Part shown: in pieces, positions 54,232-63,993 of the stretch | How the letters are laid out: each line of letters starts with the position of its first letter | Numbering within the stretch: the first letter of the stretch is position 1 | DNA from: an uncultured Ruminiclostridium sp. | GTDB lineage: Bacteria > Bacillota > Clostridia > Oscillospirales > Ruminococcaceae | DNA: 64,000 nt | Assembly: GCA_934454635.1 (NCBI GenBank) | Contig: CAKSFR010000002.1 | Span: forward strand, 124,001-188,000 | Direction of reading: 5' to 3' | Translations under genes and position numbers: made by a program | Notes under the pieces: model-generated | What the model was told of the DNA's origin: nothing | The model's database searches: none | Seen by the model: the letters and a program-made list of their open reading frames with translations, nothing else

Positions 54232-54495
54232 ATGTTCGTAAGAGAAGTAGACGTAAAAAACCAGGTTGGTCTTCACGCAAGACCCGCAACATTCTTTATT
54301 CAGAAGGCAAACGAATACAAGTCCTCTATCTGGGTTGAAAAGGAAGAACGCAGAGTTAACGCAAAGAGCCTTTTAGGTATCCTTTCTCTCGGTATTGTCG
54401 GCGGTACAACTATCCGCATTATTGCGGACGGCGCTGATGAGCAGCTCGCTGTTGACGGCTTAGTAAAGTTAATCGAAAGCGGCTTCGAGGAATAA
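54232..54495 (+). CDS. ptsH: Phosphocarrier protein HPr
   Basis: 87 residues. His15 (GLHARPA) is the PEP-PTS phosphorylation site and Ser46 (AKSLLGILSLGI) the HPr-kinase site, both exactly at canonical positions. So it can act in sugar uptake and in CcpA-type catabolite control. GGAGG lies 8 nt before the ATG at 54232; a longer frame to 54217 is rejected on that basis. ptsI is not adjacent; the gene stands alone with its own promoter and terminator. Confidence 0.95.
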   Translation: MFVREVDVKNQVGLHARPATFFIQKANEYKSSIWVEKEERRVNAKSLLGILSLGIVGGTTIRIIADGADEQLAVDGLVKLIESGFEE

Positions 54496-54515
54496 TTCCA
54501 AAGATTTTTACACGG

Positions 54516-54544
54516 AAAGCTGTGCAGACTGCACGGCTTTTTTG
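54516..54544 (+). terminator. Terminator of the HPr gene
   Basis: Stem AAAGCTGTGCA/TGCACGGCTTT with wobbles, followed by TTTTT. Confidence 0.8.
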
Positions 54545-54570
54545 TTTGGCAATGCTGAAAGGATCTCAAA

Positions 54571-55245
54571 ATGAAAAAAATAATCGCAGCGGGTCTGCTG
54601 TCGGTTACGCTGCTGCTTAGCGGCTGTACACAGACTGTGGATTACGACGGAAAAGAAGAAATTGAAAAGGCACGCGGGCTTCACACGGGGCTTGAAAGCG
54701 CCTCGGTGAGCCTTATGGGCGGACAGAACGGCGGCGAGGACGTTACGCAGGAGATAACCTATCGCTTTGCGGGCGAGGTTATGCAGTATCTCTATCACGG
54801 CACGCAGAAGCAGACCGACGGGACTGTTAAGGAGTACTACGAATTTAATAACGGCACGGAAATTGACTTTATTGACCTGCCAGAGGATAGCGAGTGGGAC
54901 TATTACGCCAAGGGCAGCGAGGGCTTTTACTCATACAGCAAATCGAGCCGCCACTACTTTGCCGACGGCGCGCAGCTTTTTTCGGTATATGAGGGTGCGA
55001 TCGTCGAAACGAAGCGTGACGGAAACACGCTTACGTTCATTTATGACCCGCGTGCGCTTGTGCAGTATGAATCGTTCAGGGGCATAAACATAACGGATTT
55101 TACGATGACGTATCAGTTCAACGACGAGGGTTACTGCACGGCGTTTTCAAACGCATATACGGTTGACGGCGACGTATACGATTATAATGTAACGATAGCC
55201 GATATGAACTCGATTGACGAGATAAAGCGGCCTGAACTGTTCTAA
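54571..55245 (+). CDS. Hypothetical lipoprotein
   Basis: 224 residues. The signal peptide ends in a clear lipobox LLSGC (Cys19). The mature part resembles an all-beta, LolA/LppX-like lipid-carrier shape in its pattern of alternating strands (EITYRFAGEVMQYLYHG, YYEFNNGTEID, GFYSYS), but no motif proves it. Unknown function; exposed on the outer face of the membrane. GAAAGGA precedes the ATG. It sits between the HPr terminator and cloverleaf element 12. Confidence 0.8.
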   Translation: MKKIIAAGLLSVTLLLSGCTQTVDYDGKEEIEKARGLHTGLESASVSLMGGQNGGEDVTQEITYRFAGEVMQYLYHGTQKQTDGTVKEYYEFNNGTEIDFIDLPEDSEWDYYAKGSEGFYSYSKSSRHYFADGAQLFSVYEGAIVETKRDGNTLTFIYDPRALVQYESFRGINITDFTMTYQFNDEGYCTAFSNAYTVDGDVYDYNVTIADMNSIDEIKRPELF

Positions 55246-55333
55246 CTCCAAAGCCGTTTGCGTCGGCACCCCTCCCGAGCGCAGCGTTCCGCCTTTCGGC
55301 GGAACGCTGCGCGGCGGGGTACGCGTCGCAAAC

Positions 55334-55450
55334 GGCGCCGCCGCGCCTTGCATTCGGCGGCAAAGCCGCCGAATGCGCCCATGCGGGCGAAGCCCGCATG
55401 GGCTTTTTTGTGCCGCGCGAAGCGCGGCACAAAAAAGGCGCGGCGGCGCC
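55334..55450. repeat. Cloverleaf palindromic element 12 with a larger nested stem
   Basis: A perfect 16-bp outer stem GGCGCCGCCGCGCCTT/AAGGCGCGGCGGCGCC encloses three hairpins: GCATTCGGCGGC with loop AAA, GCCCATGCGGGC with loop GAA and TTTTTTGTGCCGCGC with loop GAA. A further level of pairing (GGCACCC near 55265 with GGGTGCC near 55490) brings in two more hairpins, including a 15-bp arm GCGCAGCGTTCCGCC at ~55279-55312. Confidence 0.9.
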
Positions 55451-55586
55451 GACGGCTCGGCGCACCCCCGCGAAGCGGCGGGTGCCAAGAGCTGTCGGAA
55501 CGGAATTTGTGCAATATTAACAAAGTAGGCTTTTAAAATATGTAAAATTTCTACGCTTGAAATCGCCATAAATTTGCGGAAAAAGG

Positions 55587-55615
55587 TTGTATTTCGTGCG
55601 GAAATGCTGTATAAT
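55587..55615 (+). promoter_or_regulatory. Promoter of the S10-spc ribosomal operon
   Basis: TTGTAT (55587-55592), exact 17-bp spacer, TATAAT (55610-55615). Confidence 0.7.
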
Positions 55616-55621
55616 AATTCT

Positions 55622-55820
55622 TGCACGCTGCGAGTCAGCTGTATTTTCATGCGTTTTGTGCGGTTTTGATCGGATTTGGGAAGGGTTTGCCTGAGGCAGA
55701 CACCCCCGTAAAGAGATTCGATTGAAGTTTCTCCCGCAATATGAGGGAACACCCGATATCGTGTGAAGCACAAAACCGCTTGAAACAGCCATGCGGCGTA
55801 AATCTATGAAAGGGGATAAA
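55622..55820 (+). promoter_or_regulatory. Long structured leader of the ribosomal operon
   Basis: About 200 nt without a gene. The segment GCACAAAACCGC (55768-55779) can pair with TTTTGTGC (55654-55661) or with GCGGTTTTG (55660-55668); the two helices are mutually exclusive. This suggests a switching leader, as expected for ribosomal-protein autoregulation. The effector is unknown. Confidence 0.45.
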
Positions 55821-55823
55821 ACA

Positions 55824-56135
55824 GTGGCAGTCAAGGAACAGGTAAGAGTTAAGATCAAGGGTTATGAACACAGCACCGTTGACGCGGCAGCAGCAAAGAT
55901 TGTTGAAACCGCAAAGAGAACCGGTTCGAGAGTTGCGGGTCCGATTCCGCTTCCCACAAATAAGGAAGTAATCACAATTCTCCGCGCGGTTCACAAGTAC
56001 AAGGACAGCCGTGAGCAGTTCGAACTCAGAACCCACAAGCGTCTTATCGACGTAATCCGTCCGACCAACAAGACCATCGAAGCTTTACAGAACTTAGAGC
56101 TTCCGGCGGGCGTAGAAATTTCAATGGAATTTTAA
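55824..56135 (+). CDS. rpsJ: Ribosomal protein S10
   Basis: 103 residues; [16 protein letters not shown] and the [19 protein letters not shown] tail identify uS10. The start is GTG at 55824 after GAAAGGGG; an upstream ATG frame from 55791 would add 11 residues not found in the family. First gene of the S10 operon; also the NusB partner in antitermination. Confidence 0.96.
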   Translation: MAVKEQVRVKIKGYEHSTVDAAAAKIVETAKRTGSRVAGPIPLPTNKEVITILRAVHKYKDSREQFELRTHKRLIDVIRPTNKTIEALQNLELPAGVEISMEF

Positions 56136-56187
56136 AAGAGATTCCCCACAGAGTTGCTTTGCGACCGAAGAAGAAGTTTCGAGTTAT

Positions 56188-56235
56188 GTTGGCGCAACGC
56201 CAACCACTAACCAAGGCAGAAACGCTGCACTTGGT
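56188..56235 (+). promoter_or_regulatory. Two hairpins between rpsJ and rplC
   Basis: GTTGGCG-CAA-CGCCAAC (56188-56204) and ACCAAG-GCAG...CTGC-CTTGGT (56210-56235). They occupy an unusually long 144-bp gap within the operon; neither has a T-run, so they are not terminators. Confidence 0.45.
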
Positions 56236-56279
56236 CACGTTGAGATTTCTCAACCAATAACCAATTTAGGAGGAAAACC

Positions 56280-56912
56280 ATGAAAAAGGGTTTAATCGCA
56301 AAGAAAATCGGCATGACGCAGATTTTCGATGAAGCGGGTAACGTAGTTCCCGTAACGGTAGTTGAAGCCGGTCCCTGCGTTGTCGTTCAGAAGAAAACTT
56401 CCGAAAACGACGGCTATGAGGCGGTTCAGCTCGGTTTCGGCGATATTTCGCCGAAGGCAGTCAACAAGCCTATGCAGGGTCATTTCAAGAAGAACGACGT
56501 AGCCTTCAAGAGAACACTCAAGGAGTTCAGACTTGATGACGCAAGCGCCGTAAACGTAGGCGACATCTTAAAGGCTGATACATTCACAGTCGGCGATGTT
56601 ATCGACGTTCAGGGCACCAGCAAGGGTAAAGGCTATCAGGGCGCAATCAAGCGTCACAATCAGCACAGACTTAAAATGACACACGGCGCAGGCCCCGTTC
56701 ACAGAGAGCCGGGTTCCATGGGCGCTTGCTCGTCGCCTTCCAGAATCTTCAAGGGCAAGGGCATGGCAGGTCATATGGGCTGTGACACAGTTACTGTACA
56801 GAACCTTGTAGTAGTCAAGGTTGACGCAGAAAACAATCTTATCGCAATCAAGGGTGCTGTTCCGGGTCCTAAGGGCGGAGTGCTTTGCATTACTGATGCG
56901 GTTAAGGCGTAA
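56280..56912 (+). CDS. rplC: Ribosomal protein L3
   Basis: 210 residues, uL3. [20 protein letters not shown] start and the [19 protein letters not shown] loop near the peptidyl-transferase centre, including the conserved HRxPGS-like segment. AGGAGG lies before the ATG. Confidence 0.98.
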   Translation: MKKGLIAKKIGMTQIFDEAGNVVPVTVVEAGPCVVVQKKTSENDGYEAVQLGFGDISPKAVNKPMQGHFKKNDVAFKRTLKEFRLDDASAVNVGDILKADTFTVGDVIDVQGTSKGKGYQGAIKRHNQHRLKMTHGAGPVHREPGSMGACSSPSRIFKGKGMAGHMGCDTVTVQNLVVVKVDAENNLIAIKGAVPGPKGGVLCITDAVKA

Positions 56913-56926
56913 GGAGGAGGATTATA

Positions 56927-57550
56927 ATGGCAAACGTAAAAGTATTTGATATGAACGGTCAGCCTGTTTCCGACCTCGAGCTTAATGACGCAGTATTCGG
57001 AATCGAACCGAATACAGTAGTTATGCACGCAGCAGTCGTAAATTATCTCGCAAACCAGCGTCAGGGTACACAGTCTACTCTTACGAGAACCGAGGTAAGC
57101 GGCGGCGGCAAGAAGCCCTGGAGACAGAAGGGCACAGGTCACGCAAGACAGGGTTCTACAAGAGCTCCCCAGTGGACACACGGCGGTATCGCTTTAGGAC
57201 CGAAGCCCAGAAGCTACAGCTACTCATTAAATAAAAAGGTAAAGAGACTTGCTCTCCTTTCCGCTCTCTCTTCCAAGTGCGCAGACAACGATATCGTTGT
57301 TCTCGACGCAATCAAGACGGACGAGTTCAAGACAAAGACTATTGTCAATATGCTTAAGGCACTCAACGTAAACGAAAAGGCGCTCATCGTTCTCGACAGC
57401 GTTGACAAGAAGGTTATCAAGAGCGCTGCAAATATCCCCGGCGTTAAGACCACTCAGGTCAATACGCTCAACGTATACGACATCTTAAACTACAACAAGT
57501 TTATCGTAGTTAAGGATGCGGTTGCAAAAATTGAGGAGGTGTACGCATAA
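56927..57550 (+). CDS. rplD: Ribosomal protein L4
   Basis: 207 residues, uL4, with the exit-tunnel loop ([21 protein letters not shown]). In E. coli L4 also represses the S10 operon through its leader; whether that applies to this leader is unknown. Its stop overlaps the rplW start by one base. Confidence 0.97.
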   Translation: MANVKVFDMNGQPVSDLELNDAVFGIEPNTVVMHAAVVNYLANQRQGTQSTLTRTEVSGGGKKPWRQKGTGHARQGSTRAPQWTHGGIALGPKPRSYSYSLNKKVKRLALLSALSSKCADNDIVVLDAIKTDEFKTKTIVNMLKALNVNEKALIVLDSVDKKVIKSAANIPGVKTTQVNTLNVYDILNYNKFIVVKDAVAKIEEVYA

Positions 57551-57846
57551 TGGAAAGAACTGCACAGGACATTATCGTACGTCCGATTATCACTGAAAAG
57601 TCAATGGATGGACTTGCAGAACGCAAGTACACCTTTGAGGTTGCCAAGAACGCTAACAAAATCGAAATCAAGAAGGCTGTTGAAGCTCTCTTCGGCGTAA
57701 AGGTTTCTAAGGTTAACACCATCAGCGTAAACGGCAAGAAGAAGCGCATGGGCCGCAGCGAGGGCTACACTTCCGATTGGAAGAAGGCAGTCGTTACACT
57801 CGCTCAGGATTCAAAGACCATTGAATTCTTCGACGGCATGATGTAA
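57550..57846 (+). CDS. rplW: Ribosomal protein L23
   Basis: 98 residues, uL23, at the exit-tunnel rim where SRP and trigger factor dock. RPIITEKSM and [16 protein letters not shown] are diagnostic. Starts on the last base of rplD. Confidence 0.97.
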   Translation: MERTAQDIIVRPIITEKSMDGLAERKYTFEVAKNANKIEIKKAVEALFGVKVSKVNTISVNGKKKRMGRSEGYTSDWKKAVVTLAQDSKTIEFFDGMM

Positions 57847-57866
57847 TAAGTAAGGAGTGAGATAAA

Positions 57867-58700
57867 ATGGCTATAAAGACATATAAACCTGTCACCCCCG
57901 GACGCAGAGGAATGACAGTTATCGATTACAGCGGGTTATCTAAGGTTGCTCCTGAAAAGAGCCTTCTCGAAAGCCTCAAGAAGCATTCCGGACGTAACAG
58001 TTACGGCAGAATCACCGTTAGACATCACGGCGGCGGAAACAGAAGAAAGTACAGAGTAATCGACTTCAAGAGAAACAAGCTCGGCATGAACGCTACGGTT
58101 CTTACCCTCGAGTATGACCCCAACCGTTCCGCATTTATCGCTCTTGTTCAGTATGAGGACGGCGAAAAGAAGTACATCATCGCCCCCGAAAAGCTCGCAG
58201 TAGGCGACGTTATCAGAAACGGCTCCGACGCGGACATCAAGCCCGGCAACGCGCTTGCGCTCGCTGATATCCCGGTTGGTACCGTTATTCACAATATTGA
58301 GCTTTATCCCGGAAAGGGCGCACAGCTCGTTCGTTCCGCAGGCAACATGGCTCAGCTTATGGCTAAGGAAAACGGCTACGCACTCGTTCGTCTTCCCAGC
58401 GGAGAACTCAGAAACGTTTCCGAGAAGTGCATGGCTTCCATCGGCGTAGTAAGCAACGCTGACCACGCAAACGTAAACATCGGTAAGGCAGGTAAGACCC
58501 GCCACCTCGGCACAAGACCTACCGTAAGAGGTTCCGTAATGAACCCGAACGACCACCCGCACGGCGGTGGTGAAGGTAAGTCCCCTGTCGGACGTCCCGG
58601 CCCTGTAACCCCGTGGGGCAAGCCCGCTCTCGGTTATAAGACCAGAAAGCTTAACAACAGAACCGATAAGTTTATCGTTAAGAGAAGAAACGCTAAGTAA
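57867..58700 (+). CDS. rplB: Ribosomal protein L2
   Basis: 277 residues, uL2. The C-terminal [20 protein letters not shown], with the universally conserved His near the peptidyl-transferase centre, is intact. The 91-bp gap before rpsS is larger than the other gaps from rplC to rplX. Confidence 0.98.
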   Translation: MAIKTYKPVTPGRRGMTVIDYSGLSKVAPEKSLLESLKKHSGRNSYGRITVRHHGGGNRRKYRVIDFKRNKLGMNATVLTLEYDPNRSAFIALVQYEDGEKKYIIAPEKLAVGDVIRNGSDADIKPGNALALADIPVGTVIHNIELYPGKGAQLVRSAGNMAQLMAKENGYALVRLPSGELRNVSEKCMASIGVVSNADHANVNIGKAGKTRHLGTRPTVRGSVMNPNDHPHGGGEGKSPVGRPGPVTPWGKPALGYKTRKLNNRTDKFIVKRRNAK

Positions 58701-58791
58701 TCACAACAAGCTGCTGTTAAAAAGAGCACGTTCCGAAAGGGTAAAGCGAAGCTTATTAACTTGCAGCGTAGCTTGAAAGGAATTTAACATT

Positions 58792-59067
58792 ATGAGCAGA
58801 AGCATCAAGAAGGGACCTTATGTCCAGGAAGTTCTTCTGAAGCGCGTTATCGCTATGAACGAAGCGGGCGAGAAGAAGGTTCTCAAGACATGGAGCCGTT
58901 CCAGCACAATATTCCCTGAGTTTGTAGGTCATACTTTCGCTGTTCATGACGGCAGAAAGCACGTTCCGGTATATGTAACCGAAGATATGGTCGGCCATAA
59001 GCTCGGCGAATTTGCACCGACCAGAACCTTTAAGGGTCATGTCGGCAGCAAGACTACCAAGAAGTAA
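58792..59067 (+). CDS. rpsS: Ribosomal protein S19
   Basis: 91 residues, uS19; [10 protein letters not shown] start and [16 protein letters not shown] end, head of the 30S subunit. GAAAGGA precedes the ATG. Confidence 0.98.
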   Translation: MSRSIKKGPYVQEVLLKRVIAMNEAGEKKVLKTWSRSSTIFPEFVGHTFAVHDGRKHVPVYVTEDMVGHKLGEFAPTRTFKGHVGSKTTKK

Positions 59068-59081
59068 GGAGGAAAGAACCA

Positions 59082-59417
59082 ATGGAAGCTAGAGCAGAAT
59101 TAAGACAGGTTCGTATTTCTCCCCGTAAGGTAGGAATCGTCCTCGACTTAATCAGAAATAAGCCTTGCGATGTTGCAATGGCAATTTTAAAGCATACTCC
59201 CAAGTCTGCTTGCGAACCGCTGATGAAGCTTCTCAAGTCGGCTATGGCAAATGCGGAAAACAACCACAGCATGGATCTCAGCCGCTGCTATGTTGCAGAA
59301 TGCCACTGCGGCGCAGGCGTTACGCTCAAGAGAATCCGTCCTAAGGATCACGGCAGAGCACACCGCATCTTAAAGAGAACATCCAACATCGTTTTGGTTG
59401 TTAAAGAAGCTGAATAA
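59082..59417 (+). CDS. rplV: Ribosomal protein L22
   Basis: 111 residues, uL22; the tunnel hairpin [20 protein letters not shown], site of macrolide-resistance changes, appears wild-type. Confidence 0.97.
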   Translation: MEARAELRQVRISPRKVGIVLDLIRNKPCDVAMAILKHTPKSACEPLMKLLKSAMANAENNHSMDLSRCYVAECHCGAGVTLKRIRPKDHGRAHRILKRTSNIVLVVKEAE

Positions 59418-59428
59418 GGAGGTAAACT

Positions 59429-60178
59429 ATGGGACAGAAAGTTAATCCGCACGGTCTTAGAGTAGGCGTTATAAAGGATTGGGATTCCCGCTGGTTTGCC
59501 GGAAAATCAACCTTTGGCGATACACTCGTTGAAGACTACAAAATCCGTGAGTTTTTAAAGAAAAAGCTCTATAAGGCAGGCGTTCCCGCAATCGAAATCG
59601 AAAGAGACGCCGCAAAGGTTAAGGTCAATATCCAGTGCGCAAAGCCCGGTATGGTTATCGGTCAGAAGGGCGCTGAAATCGAAAAGCTCCGCACAGAGCT
59701 TGAAAAGCTTACAAACGGCAAGACCGTTCTCGTAAACATCATTGAAGTTAAGAGCCCCGATATGAACGCACAGCTCGTTGCGGAAAATATCGCTCAGCAG
59801 CTCGAAGGTCGTGTATCCTTCAGAAGAGCTATGAAGTCCTGCATCAGCAGAACAATGAAGCTCGGCGCAAAGGGTATCAAGACCACGGTAAGCGGTCGTC
59901 TTGGCGGCGCAGAAATCGCCCGCAGCGAAAGCTATCACGAGGGTACAATCCCGCTTCAGACTCTTCGCGCTGACATCGACTACGGTGTTGCAAGAGCAAA
60001 CACAACCTACGGCGTTATCGGCGTTAAGGTTTGGATCTATAAGGGCGAAGTTTTAAAGGGCGAGATCCCCGCGAACAGAACGACCGAAAGACCCAGAAGA
60101 AGAAACAACGACAACAGAAACGGTGAAAGAAGAAATTCCAGACCGAGAACCGAAAGAAAAGAAGGGGGTAATGAATAA
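59429..60178 (+). CDS. rpsC: Ribosomal protein S3
   Basis: 249 residues, uS3. KH domain with [13 protein letters not shown], then the RADIDYG segment. The tail from ~215 is a long Arg/Asn/Glu-rich extension ([15 protein letters not shown]), longer than in E. coli. Stop and rplP start overlap by one base. Confidence 0.97.
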   Translation: MGQKVNPHGLRVGVIKDWDSRWFAGKSTFGDTLVEDYKIREFLKKKLYKAGVPAIEIERDAAKVKVNIQCAKPGMVIGQKGAEIEKLRTELEKLTNGKTVLVNIIEVKSPDMNAQLVAENIAQQLEGRVSFRRAMKSCISRTMKLGAKGIKTTVSGRLGGAEIARSESYHEGTIPLQTLRADIDYGVARANTTYGVIGVKVWIYKGEVLKGEIPANRTTERPRRRNNDNRNGERRNSRPRTERKEGGNE

Positions 60179-60597
60179 TGTTACTTCCAAAGAGAGTAAA
60201 GTACAGAAGACAGCAGAGAGGTCGTATGACCGGTAAGGCTCTGCGCGGAAACGTTGTATCCAACGGCGAATACGGCTTACAGGCGCTCGAACCCGCTTGG
60301 ATCACTTCCAACCAGATCGAAGCTGCCCGTATCGCTATGACACGTTACATCAAGCGTGGCGGTCAGGTTTGGATCAAGATTTTCCCTGATAAGCCGGTTA
60401 CAGAAAAGCCCGCTGAAACACGAATGGGTTCCGGTAAGGGTTCGCCCGAATACTGGGTAGCAGTCGTAAAGCCCGGCAGAGTTATGTTCGAGATCGCAGG
60501 CGTTACTGAAGACGTTGCAAGAGAGGCTATGCGTCTGGCTATGCACAAGCTCCCCATCAAGTGCAAATTTGTAAAGAAAGAGGAGGCTGCTGAGTAA
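60178..60597 (+). CDS. rplP: Ribosomal protein L16
   Basis: 139 residues, uL16; [18 protein letters not shown] start and [19 protein letters not shown], near the A-site tRNA elbow. Overlaps rpmC by one base. Confidence 0.98.
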   Translation: MLLPKRVKYRRQQRGRMTGKALRGNVVSNGEYGLQALEPAWITSNQIEAARIAMTRYIKRGGQVWIKIFPDKPVTEKPAETRMGSGKGSPEYWVAVVKPGRVMFEIAGVTEDVAREAMRLAMHKLPIKCKFVKKEEAAE

Positions 60598-60800
60598 TGA
60601 AGATTACAAAGGAAATCAGAGAGTTATCTGAAGTCGAATTACAGAACAGAGCTGCTGAATTAAAGCAGGAGCTTTTCAACCTCCGTTTTCAGCTTGCAGT
60701 AAATCAGCTTGAAAATCCCACAAGAATCAAGGCTGTTAAGAAGGAGATTGCCGTAATCAAGACAATCCAGCGCGAGCGCGAGCTTGCCGCTAATAAGTAA
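60597..60800 (+). CDS. rpmC: Ribosomal protein L29
   Basis: 67 residues, uL29, two-helix protein at the exit tunnel; [21 protein letters not shown] is typical. Confidence 0.96.
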   Translation: MKITKEIRELSEVELQNRAAELKQELFNLRFQLAVNQLENPTRIKAVKKEIAVIKTIQRERELAANK

Positions 60801-60817
60801 GGGAGGAGCGAGGCTAA

Positions 60818-61072
60818 ATGGAAAGAAATCTCAGAAAAACCAGAGTCGGCATTGTTGTCAGCGACAAGATGGACAAGACTATCGTAGTTGCCATCAAGGA
60901 TAACGTTCGCCACCCCTTGTACAAGAAAATCGTTAAGAGAACCATCAAGTTAAAGGCTCACGATGAAACAAACACCTGCAATATCGGCGATACGGTTGAA
61001 ATCATGGAAACAAGACCGTTATCCAAGGATAAGAGATGGCGTTTAGTAAACGTAATCGAGAGAGCTAAGTAA
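60818..61072 (+). CDS. rpsQ: Ribosomal protein S17
   Basis: 84 residues, uS17, OB fold; [16 protein letters not shown] and [22 protein letters not shown] lies before the ATG. Confidence 0.97.
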   Translation: MERNLRKTRVGIVVSDKMDKTIVVAIKDNVRHPLYKKIVKRTIKLKAHDETNTCNIGDTVEIMETRPLSKDKRWRLVNVIERAK

Positions 61073-61092
61073 AACGGAAGGAGTAAAAGACC

Positions 61093-61461
61093 ATGATACA
61101 GATGCAGACACGTCTTAAGGTCGCTGATAACACGGGCGCAAAAGAGCTTATGTGTATCAGAGTCCTCGGCGGTACTCGTAGAAAATATGCGAACATCGGT
61201 GATGTTATCATTGCTTCCGTTAAGAAAGCTAATCCCGGTGGAACAGTTAAGAAGGGCGACGTTGTAAAGTGCGTTGTTGTCCGCTCCGCAACCGGTTTAA
61301 GACGCGAGGACGGCACATACATCCGCTTCGACGAAAACGCCGCAGTTATCATCAAGGAAGATAAGAACCCGAGAGGCACTCGTATTTTCGGGCCCGTAGC
61401 CAGAGAGCTTCGCGATAAGGACTTCATGAAGATTTTATCGCTCGCTCCGGAAGTATTATAA
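61093..61461 (+). CDS. rplN: Ribosomal protein L14
   Basis: 122 residues, uL14; [22 protein letters not shown] and [13 protein letters not shown]. The ATG follows a GGAAGGAG site. Confidence 0.98.
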   Translation: MIQMQTRLKVADNTGAKELMCIRVLGGTRRKYANIGDVIIASVKKANPGGTVKKGDVVKCVVVRSATGLRREDGTYIRFDENAAVIIKEDKNPRGTRIFGPVARELRDKDFMKILSLAPEVL

Positions 61462-61475
61462 GGGAGGACGCCGAA

Positions 61476-61790
61476 ATGAACAATTTACACGTTAAGACCG
61501 GCGACGAAGTAAAAATTATCTCCGGTAAGGATAAGGGTAAGACCGGTAAGGTTTTACAGGTTTCTCCTTCCGAGGGTAAGGTTATCGTCGAAGGCTGCAA
61601 TATGGTGACCAAGCACGTTAAGGCTAAGCGTCAGGACCAGCTCAGCGGTATCGTTAAGGCTGAAGGCGCTCTCTATGCCTGCAAGGTTATGCCTATCTGC
61701 CCTAAGTGCAAGAAGGCGACCAGAGTCGGCAGCGAAATCAAGAACGACAAGAAAGTAAGAGTATGCAAGCATTGCGGTGCAGAACTCTAA
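61476..61790 (+). CDS. rplX: Ribosomal protein L24
   Basis: 104 residues, uL24, KOW motif (GDEVKIISGKDKGKTGKV). The C-terminus has CPKC...CKHC, a possible zinc-binding pair (C+ form). Confidence 0.97.
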   Translation: MNNLHVKTGDEVKIISGKDKGKTGKVLQVSPSEGKVIVEGCNMVTKHVKAKRQDQLSGIVKAEGALYACKVMPICPKCKKATRVGSEIKNDKKVRVCKHCGAEL

Positions 61791-61852
61791 TGAGCTTGAC
61801 AGCGTGGTCGGATAACGAAACTTCCGGCTGCTGTCGGTAAGGAGTAAACAAA

Positions 61853-62392
61853 ATGGCTAGAATGAAAACCTATTATAAGGAAACCGTAGCACCTGCACTT
61901 TTCAAGAAGTTCGGCTATAAGAGCGTAATGCAGATCCCGAAGCTTGATAAGATCGTTATCAATGTAGGCTGCGGTGAAGCGAAGGATGACCAGAAGAAGA
62001 TCGACGCTATCATGAGCGATTTAAGCCAGATCACAGGTCAGAAGCCTATCGTTTGCCGTGCAAAGAAGGCAATCGCTAACTTTAAGCTCAGAGAAGGCAA
62101 TATCATCGGCGTTAAGGTTACATTAAGAAACGACACAATGTACGAATTCCTCGACCGTTTCTTTAACGTAGCTCTCCCCCGCGTACGCGACTTCAGAGGT
62201 ATTAACCCCAATTCCTTCGACGGCAGAGGCAACTACAGCGTAGGTATCAAGGAACAGCTCATATTCCCTGAAATCGAATATGAAAAGATCGACGCTATCC
62301 GCGGTATGGACATCAACTTCGTAACAACAGCTAAGACAGACGAAGAGGCAAAGGAGCTTCTGGCTCTTATGGGCGCTCCGTTTGCGAAATAA
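61853..62392 (+). CDS. rplE: Ribosomal protein L5
   Basis: 179 residues, uL5, 5S rRNA-binding; [35 protein letters not shown] lies before the ATG, after a 62-bp gap that may mark the start of the spc-type segment. Confidence 0.98.
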   Translation: MARMKTYYKETVAPALFKKFGYKSVMQIPKLDKIVINVGCGEAKDDQKKIDAIMSDLSQITGQKPIVCRAKKAIANFKLREGNIIGVKVTLRNDTMYEFLDRFFNVALPRVRDFRGINPNSFDGRGNYSVGIKEQLIFPEIEYEKIDAIRGMDINFVTTAKTDEEAKELLALMGAPFAK

Positions 62393-62414
62393 GAAAGGTT
62401 AAGGAAATAGAGAT

Positions 62415-62600
62415 ATGGCAAAAAAATCAATGGTTGCTAAACAGCAGCGTCCTGCAAAGTTTTCTACCCGTTCTTACAACAGATGTAAAATCTGCGGCAG
62501 ACCGCACGCTTATCTCCGCAAGTTCGGCATTTGCAGAATTTGCTTCAGAGAACTCGCGTATAAGGGACAGATTCCCGGCGTAAAGAAGTCCAGCTGGTAA
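62415..62600 (+). CDS. rpsZ: Ribosomal protein S14 type Z
   Basis: 61 residues with two CxxC pairs (CKICGR...CRICF): the zinc-binding short form of uS14. The first ~20 residues are basic and [13 protein letters not shown] is typical. Confidence 0.97.
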   Translation: MAKKSMVAKQQRPAKFSTRSYNRCKICGRPHAYLRKFGICRICFRELAYKGQIPGVKKSSW

Positions 62601-62632
62601 TTTTACATCAAAACTATAAGGAGGAAGCAATA

Positions 62633-63031
62633 ATGCAGATTACTGATACTATCGCAGATATGCTGACAAGAATTCGTAACGCTAATTCGGCGAAGCACCC
62701 GTCTGTTGATATTCCTTGTTCAAACATCAAGAAGCAGATTGCTCAGATTCTTGTTGACGAGGGTTATATTAAGAACTTCAGAGTTATCGAAGACAACAAG
62801 CAGGGTATTATAAGAATTACTTTAAAGTATACTGAGAATAAGTCACAAGTTATTACCGGCTTACGCAGAGTCAGCAAGCCCGGTTTAAGAATTTACTCAA
62901 ACTGCAAGGATATGCCCAAGGTTATGAAGGGACTCGGTATCGCTATCGTGTCCACATCCAAGGGACTTATGACCGACAGAAAGGCTCGTGAAGAGCATGT
63001 TGGCGGCGAAGTTCTTGCATTTGTATGGTAA
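62633..63031 (+). CDS. rpsH: Ribosomal protein S8
   Basis: 132 residues, uS8; [18 protein letters not shown] start and [20 protein letters not shown]. In E. coli S8 is the spc-operon repressor. Confidence 0.98.
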   Translation: MQITDTIADMLTRIRNANSAKHPSVDIPCSNIKKQIAQILVDEGYIKNFRVIEDNKQGIIRITLKYTENKSQVITGLRRVSKPGLRIYSNCKDMPKVMKGLGIAIVSTSKGLMTDRKAREEHVGGEVLAFVW

Positions 63032-63046
63032 TAAGGAGGAACAGAT

Positions 63047-63592
63047 ATGTCAAGAATTGGTAAAGCTCCGATTACTGTTCCTGCCGGCGTTGAAGTAAAG
63101 GTTGACGGCTCAACAGTTACAGTAAAAGGACCTAAGGGAACTCTTACAAGAGAGTTCAAGCCTTCTATCAAGGTAGAAGTTGACGGTTCGGTTATTCACG
63201 TAACACGTCCCGACGATGAAGCGACAAACCGCTCGCTCCACGGTCTTACAAGAACTCTTATCCACAACATGATCATCGGCGTTACCGACGGTTTCCAGAA
63301 AACTCTCGAAATCAACGGCGTTGGTTACCGCTGCCAGAAGCAGGGCAAGGATCTCACTCTTAACCTCGGCTTCTCTCACCCGGTAGTAATCTCCGACACA
63401 GAGGATATCACGATCGAAGCTCCCCAGCCCAACCAGATCATCATCAAGGGCATCGATAAGCAGAAGGTTGGTCAGTTTGCCGCTGAAGTTAGAGGCAAGC
63501 GTCCTCCCGAGCCTTATAAGGGCAAGGGTATCAAGTATACCGACGAAGTTATCCGCCGCAAGGAAGGTAAAGCCGGCAAGGGCAAGAAGTAA
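63047..63592 (+). CDS. rplF: Ribosomal protein L6
   Basis: 181 residues, uL6; two similar domains; [14 protein letters not shown] start and [14 protein letters not shown] near the end. Confidence 0.98.
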   Translation: MSRIGKAPITVPAGVEVKVDGSTVTVKGPKGTLTREFKPSIKVEVDGSVIHVTRPDDEATNRSLHGLTRTLIHNMIIGVTDGFQKTLEINGVGYRCQKQGKDLTLNLGFSHPVVISDTEDITIEAPQPNQIIIKGIDKQKVGQFAAEVRGKRPPEPYKGKGIKYTDEVIRRKEGKAGKGKK

Positions 63593-63612
63593 AACGTAAG
63601 GAGTGATAAGAA

Positions 63613-63972
63613 ATGATTAAACAAATCGACAGCAATAAGAACAGAATCAAGCGTCATAAGAGAGTGCGTATTAAGATCTCCGGTACTGCTGCTTGTCCCC
63701 GCCTTAATGTTTTCCGTTCCGCTAAGAACATCTATGCTCAGCTTATCGACGACGAAGCAGGCAAGACGCTTTGCGCAGCTTCTTCAAACGAAAAGAGCTT
63801 TACAGAATACGGCGGCAACTGCGAAGCAGCCAAGAAGGTTGGTTTAGCGCTTGCTGAAAAGGCAAAGGCACAGGGCATAAGCGACGTAGTATTCGACCGT
63901 TCCGGTTATGTATACCACGGCAGAGTTGCTGCTCTGGCAGAGGGTGCGCGCGAAGGCGGACTCAATTTCTAA
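63613..63972 (+). CDS. rplR: Ribosomal protein L18
   Basis: 119 residues, uL18, 5S rRNA-binding; [13 protein letters not shown] block (here [16 protein letters not shown]) and [24 protein letters not shown] end. Confidence 0.97.
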   Translation: MIKQIDSNKNRIKRHKRVRIKISGTAACPRLNVFRSAKNIYAQLIDDEAGKTLCAASSNEKSFTEYGGNCEAAKKVGLALAEKAKAQGISDVVFDRSGYVYHGRVAALAEGAREGGLNF

Positions 63973-63993
63973 TAATTACAGGAGGATAAGGCT

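Noticed and set aside
14792..55450. CRISPR array interpretation of the hairpin clusters
   Set aside because: There is no constant repeat with unique spacers, no leader and no cas gene; the units share shape rather than sequence.
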